Assembly (NCBI RefSeq): GCF_001659605.2
Contig: NC_035164.2
Span: 1,017,001-1,081,000 of the forward strand
Length of the DNA stretch: 64,000 bases
Source of the DNA: Manihot esculenta
Lineage: Eukaryota; Streptophyta; Magnoliopsida; Malpighiales; Euphorbiaceae
Reading direction: 5' to 3'
The notes below the pieces were generated by a model. The model was not told the origin of the DNA, ran no database searches, and saw nothing but the letters and a program-made list of their open reading frames with translations. Every line of letters begins with the position of its first letter. The first letter of the stretch is position 1. Shown here in pieces: positions 1 to 10,489 of the stretch. A program made the position numbers and the translations under genes.

Positions 1-197
1 GAATAAGGGAGGAAAGAAAGAGGTTGAGTTTGACCTGCTAGCTGAATTAGATAAGGATTAATATAATAGTATATAATAAAATCGGTTAGTTTGGTTAGTC
101 GGTTATTTAATACGTTTAAACTGAATCGAATTGAGAATCGAATAATCTAAAAAATATTAATCGAACCAAATGAAATGTTTTTATTAACTAAACTGTT

Positions 198-347
198 GAT
201 GAAAAATGGAACCCACACTTAAAAAGAGAGTATATCTCGATTTAAATCGAAAAATCAAATTGAATCGAAATCAGTCGGTTCAATTTGATTTTTCGATTTA
301 AACCGAAATATACTCTTCTTATTTAAGTGTGGGTTCCATTTTTCATC
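198..347. repeat. Near-perfect inverted repeat (MITE-like hairpin)
   Basis: The left arm (198-264) and right arm (279-347) are reverse complements over about 67 bases with only a handful of mismatches, around a 14-base spacer. The outer ends read gatgaaaaatggaaccc on the left and the inverse on the right. The inner part carries repeated tcggtt/aaccga motifs, also present in the flank at 80-150. A transcript would fold into one long hairpin. It may be a small foldback transposon; I could not define a target-site duplication. Confidence 0.75.
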
Positions 348-1455
348 CTTTTTTGAAGTAAACCATGATTAATTTTATTTGCCAGCGAAGAAGTTGGATA
401 AAAAATGAGGAGAAATTCTTTCAATTACGTTGAATTTCTTTACCACCTTTGTGTTTGTGCTAAAATACCTAAACATGGAATTCTCGAGAGCCATGTGATT
501 TGGGACACTTCATTCTCCTCATTTCTCCAACAATAACGTGTAAGAAAATTTTCAAGTGTCAAAGATTTTGAATAGACCATTTATTTCAGAATCATCCTTT
601 AATTCCTTAATCTCTTTATAAAAAGAAATAGTCAGATCTAGTGGGTTTTAAGTTCACATTATTTTAATTACGTGTTACTTTAAATTTATCATTTAAGCAA
701 GTTCTCATATGAACCAATTTGCAAGTTTCATGTGGTTTCTGGTTAAAATGTTAATTAAAACAATTAATTGAGTTTTCAAATCAAAACATGATTGATTGAA
801 TCTCCTATACCTTTCATGTGAATTCTTGCAGAACAATTAATGATCATGTTTCCAAATTCAAGTTGTTGTGAGCTTAGGGATTTAGAAATTATAAGTAACT
901 TTCTGATTGTGTAATGAAGGAACTGAGTGAGAGTACGTTTTGTCTTTTAAGTGCAAAAAAACTACGAGTTGAGTGGCTGAAAATCTGATCACTGTCCTTC
1001 AGAAACCCTATGTTTTTATGGGTTGTGGTCCAAACACAAACAAACTTGGAGACTGAGGGGACCATAGAGACACTAAAAGACTCAAGTTGTGCACTAATTT
1101 ACCTCTAAATGAAGATATAGACACGGATTAGTCTACACACACGATGGACAGACTAATTAATAAATTTTTTTATTATATTATATGAATCGATTAAATAATA
1201 AAATATTTAATAGTTAGAATTTATAGGAAGACTCATTAATAAATTTTTTAAAATCTAAGAGATATTTTAACATTTTTTTATAAAATTGAGAAACGAATTG
1301 ATGAGTTTTTTTATATTATCATAGTTAAATAGTAAATTTTTCGCTCTTTTAACCCACTGTTCCCTTGAATCGGGCAAAAAAATAATAATAAACGCTTATT
1401 CTGAAGAAGTAGAAAAGGCTTTTTGAATTGAATTGAACTCATGTGATCATGTCTG

Positions 1456-1641
1456 AGTTCACAAGTTTGCACAAACTTGATTTAATTGGGAGGGGTACGG
1501 TTGCTTTAATTGCTCATACTCTCTATTACTTCTGAGCTGTATGCAATTAAAAACAATCAATTTCACAAGGTTTCTCAAGCTTGATTTAATTGGGAGGACA
1601 CCTGCTTTAATTCTTCATATTTTCAATTATTTCAAGCCTGA
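1456..1641. repeat. Direct repeat of about 80 bp, two diverged copies
   Basis: Copy 1 (about 1456-1537) and copy 2 (about 1558-1641) share a block containing acttgatttaattgggagg and the following gctttaatt, with similar spacing and clear divergence. The sequence has no recognised function. The second copy produces a spurious 60-codon open frame. Confidence 0.6.
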
Positions 1642-2148
1642 TGAGAAAAACATAATTAATTACCCTCATAATGCAACATCTCAAACAAAGAATAAAAAGA
1701 AATTTTTTAAAAAAACAAAATAAATTTTGTGACCTTGCGAAACACATTAAATGGTCAAAATGAACTGATCATCATCATGTGATTAAACTTTATCTTGTCC
1801 TTTTTCAGGCCAAAAGCAAAACTCCATTGATTTGTTTCACCATCTTCCTCCCTAATGCCCTTCTAGCAAAATCTTCTTTCTTTTCACCTTTTTAATTTTT
1901 CTATTATACAATTTTGAAAATCCCAAATCATTCCCATTAAAATAATTAGAACAAATTTCAATCTTTGGTCTTAAAAAACCAAGGAAATTAATTTTTTGTT
2001 TCAATTCAGTCAGATAATCAAAAGAATGCTAAGTATATATGCCTTTCAAGAAGAAAGGAAAATGAAAGAAAACTAAAAATCAAACAGAAAGGATGGAGAA
2101 GATAATTAACAAGAACCAGAAGATGAACAAAATCTTTTTTTTTCTTCT

Positions 2149-3051
2149 TCAAGGGCTTCTACAAGCAAAAATCAACAAAGAAAATTCAAATCTTTCTTCA
2201 TCTTTTTGCACCAATTTCTCTTCCAACCACAGCCTGCTTTCAATTCCATTTCTTGTCTTGAACATGAACACAGCGGAACCAGAAGAAGGATTATAGAACC
2301 AATCATGAACATCCCACATCAGATCAACAAGCAATCCATCAACAAAAATTGTCTGATTTCCTCTAAAATTCCATTGCAATCTCTTCACACGAATCACCGT
2401 CTTCTTATCAATACATACCGCCAAGACCGGATACCTTAGCCCTTCATTTTCATCACTGCATTTGATCAAAACATCATGTTCAATGCCTGTGTCACAGAAT
2501 TTTGCCTTACTAACATACAAATTATTGCCTGAACAATGTTCTTGTCTTGAAATGAGACTTGATTTAGCTACTGAGTTGCTAGCTTTGAGCTTCTTGAACA
2601 TGGTTTCTTCTTTTACATCACCAAGAACGAGGCCTATTTCTGAATCAACCATGACCAGAACATAGAACCCATCAACTGGTGCAGGTCCTGAATCATATTT
2701 AGCAGAAGAAAGATCCCAGAAGATTTCAATCTTGAAACTATCAGAATCTATAATTTTGCTGCCTTTCTTCTTCCTGAAGAGCCTGCCACTGGTGTTGAGT
2801 TTGAAAGATGTTGAAGATTCATTGCCAAAGCTTATGCTAAGGCCTTGAGCTGTGTGTTTTTTGAACCAAGTGACTGTGACCAAGAGTTGCTTTTGAGAAG
2901 AGAGGATGATCTTATAAAAGCAAGAAACTGTGTTCTGAACTGATGGGATTAGAGCTGGAGAGATACAAGCATTGTTTGAAAAGCTAGAACATGAAGAAGA
3001 ATGAGAAACATTTATGGCATTTTCATTAAAACAAGAAACAAAATCTCTCAT
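2149..3051 (-). CDS. DUF868 family protein, intronless
   Basis: This single-exon gene encodes about 300 residues of the plant-specific DUF868 family, whose biochemical role is unknown to me. The reading frame opens at 3069, but I prefer the second ATG at 3051 because family members characteristically begin with MRDF followed by a Ser-Cys-Phe motif, and here the protein then starts MRDFVSCFNE. Family landmarks in order are the TVSCFYK segment with a basic WFKK stretch, the FRKKKGSK basic patch, FKIEIFWDLSSAKYDSGPAP, GFYVLVMVDSEIGLVLGD, and near the C terminus WNFRGNQTIFVDGLLVDLMWDVHDWF. The length fits the family. No signal peptide or membrane segment is obvious. The 5' leader (minus strand, about 3052-3200) is rich in CT and AG tracts, as is common in plant leaders. 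The family call is secure; the function is not inferable. Confidence 0.92.
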   Translation of the reverse strand: MRDFVSCFNENAINVSHSSSCSSFSNNACISPALIPSVQNTVSCFYKIILSSQKQLLVTVTWFKKHTAQGLSISFGNESSTSFKLNTSGRLFRKKKGSKIIDSDSFKIEIFWDLSSAKYDSGPAPVDGFYVLVMVDSEIGLVLGDVKEETMFKKLKASNSVAKSSLISRQEHCSGNNLYVSKAKFCDTGIEHDVLIKCSDENEGLRYPVLAVCIDKKTVIRVKRLQWNFRGNQTIFVDGLLVDLMWDVHDWFYNPSSGSAVFMFKTRNGIESRLWLEEKLVQKDEERFEFSLLIFACRSP

Positions 3052-3199
3052 TGTAAGATGAAGAAACAATTCCTGATGATGATATATGGAAAACTGGAAA
3101 TGGGTTCTTGAGAATTTGGAGAGAGAAAGACAGACAGAAAGAAAGTGAGAGATCTGAGGAGGATTTGGAGGAGATGGGTACTTTTTCTTTTTTCTTTTT

Positions 3200-6100
3200 C
3201 TCTTTCGAGCTAATACTCAAAAAGAAAATTTAGCAAGTTAAAGGCTAGGCCAAGTTAGGTGCTGTTTGAGCTGCCTCTCTTAAATTTTCTAGAGAGGAAA
3301 TTCACTATTTTTTTTTTTTTCTTAGACATAAATAAAAAGAAAATTTATTTTTTATTTTAGAACACATGAATTTCGAGATACATTGCATAGAATATTTTTA
3401 AAAAATAGTACAAATCTATGTGATTTGACTATAAATTTCATATTTGCAAGTGAAAAATGAGTAAAACGATTTTATTATAATAAAAAAATTTTAAAAAAAT
3501 AACCAAAAATAAAAAAATGACATCATGAAAGAAAATAACAAGACTCACTCTTCTGCATATTTTTTTATTAAATTTTTCAGTGTTTTGTATCACATCAGCC
3601 CCGACTAATTCAGAGTGGAGCTGCAGTAAGATTTTTTGAGTTTTTTTTTTAATTATTTTTCTTAATTTTTACATTATAAGTTAATTAAAATATATTAAAA
3701 ATTAATCAATTTAGTTTTTTCATTATAATCAGAACAAATTAAATTAATCAAAAAACTGAATTAAATAAATTTGATTAATTTTTTAATCATAATAGATTTT
3801 TTCTTTCTCATTCCTATCTCCTCCTTTCTCCATAAATTAAAACTTTCAGTTTAGGGTCAATACTAAATAGCATTCTCCAGTCCCATTTTTTTCTAAAAAA
3901 AAAAAATAATTCTTCCCGTTTTGAAAATAAAACCCTGGATAAATTATTTTAAAATAGTAAAAATTGCAGATTTTGAATTATTATTATTATAATTTTATAT
4001 GATAAGTATTTTTTAATGAAATTTTAATTAAATAATTATTGATAATAATGTGAAAGCTCCAGCAATTTTATTAAAGTTGCATCAAGAAAAGGGAAAATAA
4101 AAAAATAAAAAAAGAAAAGAAAAAGTGGGTACATGCTTATTTTAAGCTTTTAAAAAGATTAAATAAAAAAAAAAAAAAAGAAGGCAGAAAGATAAAGAAT
4201 TGGGAAATTAAGCTCATATGTCATGTGGGTGTTAATATTATAATTAGCTGTTAACCAAACCTAATTTTATTTATAATGTTGTGGTCCTATTAATTAAGTT
4301 ATGTTTATTATTCTAGTTTCTTAAAAAATTAAAAAAAATAATTTTAATTTAATATGTGTTAATAATAATATTTTAAAATAATAAAATAAGTTTTCTAAAA
4401 TTACACTTTCAATTACATGGAATATTCTGAAATATAAAAAATAAAATTTATAGTGGGCGAGTAAACTTGTTTCGGAGAATCACTCTTTATTTTTTTTGTC
4501 CTCCATTCACGTATAACTGTTATTCTGCTACAGTGTCATTTGTCTCTATTACTCATATCCATATGTACGGACGAGTCAGGACTGCGAGGTGATTCAAGGC
4601 TGCAAGGTGATTAGACTTGCTTTCCTTATATTCCGTCATGTCACCGAATTCTTCTGTCATGTTATCGAATTAGGCTTTTCTTGAGTAAGTTCGCGTGTGT
4701 GGCCTATCCGATCCACTTATATCGTGCGACATTAGGCCACCTACTTGCATGTGGTTCGATAGACTTTAAACTCGTACTTTTTTTTAAAATCCGGCCTCAC
4801 CCGATAATGAGAGAAGCCGTCAATCATGAACATGTATATAATTTTAATTTTAATCTCGTAGAGCTCATATTCTTCTAAGATATGTCTTATCACCATCAAT
4901 GTTTAAATTGATGAACAAAACTATCTGTTGTAAAAAAAAAAATTAAAAATTTATTTTGTTATTTTGATATTCTTATGAATAAAATATATTTTAATTTTAA
5001 ATTTTTAAAATTTTTAAAATAATTTATTTAAAAAATATTACTTTTTCATGAAACTTAATATGTTGATTTTTTTTCCATTATTATATTCTGTTCACATTAA
5101 TTCACATTAATGAAATGATCTTTCTTTTTCAAAAAAGAAAATTTTATTTGGAACTTTTTTCCTATTAGAATAAATTCTTTTTCTATATTCTATTAATAAA
5201 TTTCTCCTTTCTCTATATTCTTAACAACCTTTAAAAAAAAGAAAAAGTTGGTTGATTAGTTAAACTTTGGTTAATCCGTCACTATTAATAAATAATAATT
5301 ACATTTTTTTATTTAAAAACAGAAAAAAAAAAAAGTAATAATCAATTCTTGTCTGATTTTTTTTTTAAATTTGGTTTTAGTTGGAATTATAATTTAATTC
5401 TTTATTTGGTTACCAACCAAGAAAAATGGATTCCAAACTCTTTTAGTTCTTGATAGTTCATTTAGTAAAAAATTATAATTTAATCTATGCTTTTTTTAAA
5501 AGAGTAAATTATTTAACTTATAAATTTTATTTTGGTAATAAAATAATTTATTTTAAATTCATTATTAGTTGGAAATTGTAGAAATCCATCCAGATTTAAA
5601 AAACTAAATTATTGTAAATATTAACATCACGATAATTAACTGATTATAAAAAATAAAATATTAAAATACTAAATAGTAAATATTCAAAATTATAACAATA
5701 ATTATAAATTATTATAATTTTCTTATCTTATAAATTCAATATTTTATTAATCAGTGAATGAAAAAAATCTTCAGACAATATTAATAAATATTGATTTGAA
5801 ATCAATTATTTTAAAAGAATTTAATTTTTTTTTTAATTATTGAGAAAGTAAAATTATATATAATTTTATAAGAATTTATTTAAATAAATAGTTTAAAACG
5901 AGTAGATATAGATTTTATGGTATATATGAATCTATTCTTGTTCTGGGCGGAAGGAAACATCACATCACTCATGGGGTTGAAAAAGTTTTTTTTTTTTTTT
6001 TTTTTTCTTTTTCTTGCTTTTTCGTGTGTAAGTAAATGACCCTTAAAAGGATAAATTCACAAAAATTAATGTGTGATGCAAATTTATCATAAGAAACATG

Positions 6101-6280
6101 TAATTCTAAATGCATGTGGACAATAATTGGGATTTTTATTATAAAAAATAAAACATATAATTCTAATTATTCAAAAAAATAATTTTGAAATTAAAATTAT
6201 TGAAGAGCCATGAATAAAATGTCTCATACCCTAAAAGCACTGTCTCAAGTTCAAAAAAGTTGTGATTAAGTGCAAAAATA
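3200..6280. other. AT-rich intergenic DNA with a degraded retroelement trace
   Basis: No gene seen. Most is AT-rich with poly-A/T runs, such as the poly-T at about 5983-6006. The segment 4560-4870 is less AT-rich and carries phrases (ggcctcacccgataatgag, gaagccgtcaatcatg) that recur in altered form near 7870-7910, so it is probably an old LTR remnant. The 65-codon open frame inside it has no recognisable protein features. Confidence 0.55.
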
Positions 6281-6990
6281 AATGCAACGACTATTTCAGC
6301 AAGAGACAAAGATCCTTGTGAAAGCCTAAAATCCTTATTACCGGTCTTAAATAGAAATTGATAATCTCCAGATCTTTCCTAACCTAGGAATAAGGTCAGG
6401 TCCAAAAGAAGGTCACAGGTCCAAAGCCCATCAGATCATACGCTCGAGAGGCGGCTTGACTTCACGAGTCTGGACCGGCAACCCAGGATGATCCGAATCA
6501 GATATGAGCACAAGCCTCATAAGGGAGTAGGCCCAATTCACTCACCAGCCCTACCCGCATGCGCTCTGGAGAGCATTAAATGGCCGTTACGCATGGAGCA
6601 GGTGCCTGACACACCCGTACGTACGGACCTGAGTGACAAGGACAGGAAGCACTATATACCGGGGGGTCTTCTCTTACAAGGGGATATCTTCTTCTTTCTC
6701 TCCTCCTGTCTGGACTCCATTTTTATTTTCTCTCTGCAATTCTTGCCTGAATATACTATTCTTATTCATGAAACCTGACTAAAACGTTGGAGGGTCTCCG
6801 CCAGGGCATCCTCGGTGGACCCCTGATTATTTTTTTTTATTTTGTAGGTCCTTTCATCAGATAGAACATGTAGAAACTCATTCGACAGACCCGTCAGGAG
6901 CCCAAAAAGGACTCAGATCCATATAACAGGAGACGAGGGAGGACCGGATCTAGCAAATATGGAGCCCAGAAAAATTTAGAGTTATCAGAA
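6280..6990 (+). mobile_element. Solo or partial LTR remnant, plus orientation
   Basis: A GC-richer block in AT-rich surroundings has the layout of a plant LTR: a U3-like stretch, a TATA-like actatatacc at 6651, a CT-rich putative R region, then a U5-like gacttaaaacgttggaggg-type sequence with ccgccagggcatcctcgg, close to a tail widely seen in plant Gypsy and LARD LTRs. Related but diverged versions, including the phrase around tacgtacggacctgagtgac, occur at 16860-16960, 17705-17830 and 43540-43640. No internal retroelement genes are attached. The 96-codon open frame at 6488 lies within this block and is not a gene. Confidence 0.6.
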
Positions 6991-7539
6991 ACTATTACCC
7001 GTAATGAAAGAGAAATAAGTAATAAATTTAATTAAAGAAGACTAATAATCTTAGTTAAATTTTCAAAAAAAAAATTTAATTTTTTTATTTTTAATTCCAA
7101 CCATTAATTGGTTAATGTCTAACTGTAGTCTACTTAACCATTAGCTGTACTCAACTGCAAACCATTCCCTATTTATTTATATATATGTTTAGCCGTTGAA
7201 TATCTAACTTAGACTCATTAGCTGCTCAATTTTCAACTATAATTAATTGCATCACTCACTACCTAACCATTTTTAATATATAGTTTGAGAATTTCCTGTG
7301 CAGATACAATTCTATATAATTTATTTAATTTTTAAACTTAAAATTCAAATTAATCATCACACATGAGTTATAAAAATTTTCAATTTTCAACATCATTTCA
7401 TTAATGTAAATTTAAATAAATTACATATGAACTAAGGATTGCTATTATCTAAAAAATAAGATTTTACAAAAATTTTGTGAATTTAGGAAAAAAATTAGCT
7501 TTAGAAGAGGGTATTTTCTCCCTTTTATACTCTTTCTTC

Positions 7540-7920
7540 TTTTTCACGCGAAATGGCCTCTTCGTCATAGGGCCACCTATCCCTGGGTGCAGGTAAGTAC
7601 GTAGAGATAACCCCATGCCCCCTCCCTATGTCAGGCAAGCGTGCGTGAACAGGGCTACGAAATGACTGAACCCGCAATCATTTCTTCCCATGCCCGAGTT
7701 TGATGAAAAGGACCAGAATCAAAAAATATTTGGCTTTAAGGCTGAAATGAGCTGAGCCGGTCTGATCAAGTGACTTAAATAAGAGTCCAGTCTGAAGGAT
7801 AAACGAGTTAGGCCCAGCTTATTCGAGGACTTAAGAACCTCCTAATTATAGGCTGTTACTATCGGCCCGGCCTCATGATGAGATGAAAAAATCCAGCGGT
7901 CATGTAAACCCCAATGTATA
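7540..7920. mobile_element. Retroelement-derived fragment
   Basis: This stretch of higher GC content is unlike its neighbours and has no reading frame of interest. Phrases such as ggcccggcctcatgatgag and the following cggtcatgtaaacccc echo 4785-4840, suggesting the same old LTR or LARD family. Its boundaries are approximate. Confidence 0.45.
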
Positions 7921-8850
7921 TTTGTGTAAATTATTTTTAATAAAATTGATTAAATATAAATACTCTTTCTATAATTTTAATTTATTTTATTTTTTAAATA
8001 TATTAAAAATATAATTTTTTATTAACTTTTCAATTACATTCCTTTTAAACATATTAAACTTTATTAAATATTAAAAAAATAAAAATAAATTTATAGGTTA
8101 TTATAGTCTAAAAAAATATAATAATTTTAAAATAATTAAAATAAATAAATAAAAATTATGAGATAAAAGGAATGTTTATATTAATTTTATATAACTAACA
8201 TTAAAAAGATAATTTTCATTATATTTTATATGATATAATACTCTTTTATGAGATTTTGCAATTTTTATGTAAAATTAGTAATAAAATATCATATTTAATG
8301 AATTTTAACAAAGATGCAGTCCAAAAGATTTCGAATAACTAATGCAACAAAAACAACACTCAGGAAATAGGGATTAGCTCAACCCGACAAGTCTTCAAAA
8401 TTAAATTATAAATTTTTTACATAATTTATAATATAATCTCTAAAATTTAACAAAAATCTATAATTTAATCTCTATATTTTAATGAGAAGTCTCTAAAACT
8501 TTAAAATTCATAGCTATGCTATAATAATTTAATATTTTAAATTTTAACTTTTACAAAATTTCCATCCCTTTAATTTTAATATTCATAAAATTAATCCTTT
8601 TAATTTAAATTTTGACTTCTTCAGCTACCTAAACAATAAATTTAAAATAATAACTATTTTATTACCAAAATAAAAATTCAAGAACTAAATTATTTAAGTA
8701 GAAATTAAATTTTAAGTTTTGCTAAATCTCGAGATTATACTTTACATTATTTTTTTTTAACACAACCCTGGACTTGGACTCCCATATTTTTCACCAATCT
8801 TTACTCAAATCAATTCCCCACAACAAACCTCTTATTATTGGTATACCCCA
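7920..8850. other. AT-rich spacer with a degenerate foldback-type sequence
   Basis: No gene seen. Around 8395-8760 the text alternates between forms of 'taaattataatttaatctct' on one side and its approximate complement on the other, like the foldback elements at 45.6 and 47.1 kb, but the arms are too degraded to delimit. Confidence 0.4.
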
Positions 8851-10489
8851 ACTGATAACTGGTCACAGAAAGTTGCTGAATTGAGTTCTAGGAACAAGAA
8901 GTCAGATAATCTGTGCAGAAAATCAAACAATTATATCTTTTTCCCGGAAAAGTAAAAGAGAAAATACATGCAAATGGGAAATTACAAGAAATCAAAATGG
9001 GCCACAAATTCTAAAAAAACATATCAGCATAATTGATTCAGTTTCCATTAATATAAAAATTCCCTGGTCCCACTAGGTTAAAAGGAAAGAATAAGGACAG
9101 AAATATGCCTATAAATCAAGAACATTGACAAGGAACACACACTGTCCTAGTCTCAAATACCTTCATAAAGAAGACAATCTCCTTTGCTTTTGTGTCCCAA
9201 AAACTTTAGCTATCATTTCAGTTCAATACTTTCAAATCTAGAATGAAGAGGGAAAATTAGAATCACTATCAGCATTCACCGCTCTTCCTCAAACTATTCA
9301 AACACATGAACCCCAAGTGAGACAATATATCAACATTCTGCTTCATATTGACTATATATAATGGAACATATAAATTAAAGAACACATAAAATTAATTTCA
9401 TAAACTTGAACCTTTGGCAACTTTCTGCTTGTTTCAATCAAAATAGATGACAGTTCCAGTTGCACAGAAACTACTTCCTCAGCATCAAGAGAAAGTAGAA
9501 GAATTCAGCTTTCATTGATAGATTTATAATTCCATAAAGTATGTGTTTTCATATTTCTATTCCAAATGCAATATTCCCAATTTGCATGTAATGTCAACAC
9601 TCAAAACAAGCACTTCAATCCCCTGCCAGCAAGCACAAAGGGAAGAATTAGGGATGGGGGAGACCCAAGAAGTTAAAGCCTTCAATTTCTAGTAATAGAC
9701 CAGGTTGTCACATCTCTATTTTGAATTTTGGAATACAATAATTTCAATGAAGAGATCTGGTTTTTCATTTTTTATCTCAAATTGTTTGAATGAAGGTAAA
9801 TTTATTATTCAATTAGTTAGATTTATGAATAGCCCATTTGAAATAGATTTCAAATTTCATATTGATATCTCCTAAAAAAGTCTTAAGGTAGTATAAAGTT
9901 ATACTAAAATAAAGTTTTTTCACATTCATTAACCTAACATAGATTTACAAATCTAATCAATAAAAAGAATCTTATGTAAAATCAAACCGTATCTCATAAT
10001 GCAAAAAAATGGAGAGTTCAAAGTCCAACACTTCTCTAGCCTTTTAAAAATGTACAATTCCCTTCAAAACTTTCCCATGACCATGAAAAAATATATATAT
10101 ATATAAACTAGGTTCCCTTAAAGTCAAATTTCACATTTTCAAATTTTAAAACTCTACATCAAAATGCAGAAAAGTGGTGAAAATTCTAACCTTGAAAATA
10201 CAGTATCAACAGCTATTATTACCAGCTTCTCATCCCAATTTAACTCTCAAGATATTCAAGGAGTACAAAAATAAAAATCATCCTTCCACCATCTGAAACC
10301 AAATTCCATAGAAGGTAGAGTAGGAGAGTCTCGGGAGATTACTCCAGAGTCGGCTACTGGCTAAGAACTTAAAGTACACAAAAATGTTCAGCAATCAACC
10401 TCAGAAAGGCCTGAATTTCAGTTTCTGCACAGGAACTGATTAGTCATTCAACTACGACAGAAAACTCTTCACCATTGCAAGCATTCACT
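8850..10489 (-). other. Probable multi-exon 3' UTR of the NFD6-like gene
   Basis: Downstream of the stop codon of the minus-strand NFD6-like gene the DNA remains less AT-rich than true intergenic sequence here. It contains a good donor (exon to 10191, then gttaga) and a good acceptor (ttgctggcag before 9622), so a spliced 3' UTR running towards about 8850 is plausible. This is inference from composition and splice motifs; transcript data would be needed to fix it. I see no coding potential. Confidence 0.4.

Larger units (their letters stand above)
1..2148. other. AT-rich intergenic sequence upstream of window's first gene
   Basis: No coding frame here resembles a known protein. The stretch holds one large inverted repeat and one direct repeat, both listed separately. 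The rest is low-complexity AT-rich DNA, part of it (about 1140-1340) resembling the degenerate foldback sequence seen again near 47700-48010. The last 300 bases probably include the 3' UTR of the minus-strand DUF868 gene. Confidence 0.6.

Noticed and set aside
6488..6778. 96-codon open frame
   Set aside because: It lies inside an LTR-like block, crosses the predicted TATA/R region and has no protein similarity I recognise.
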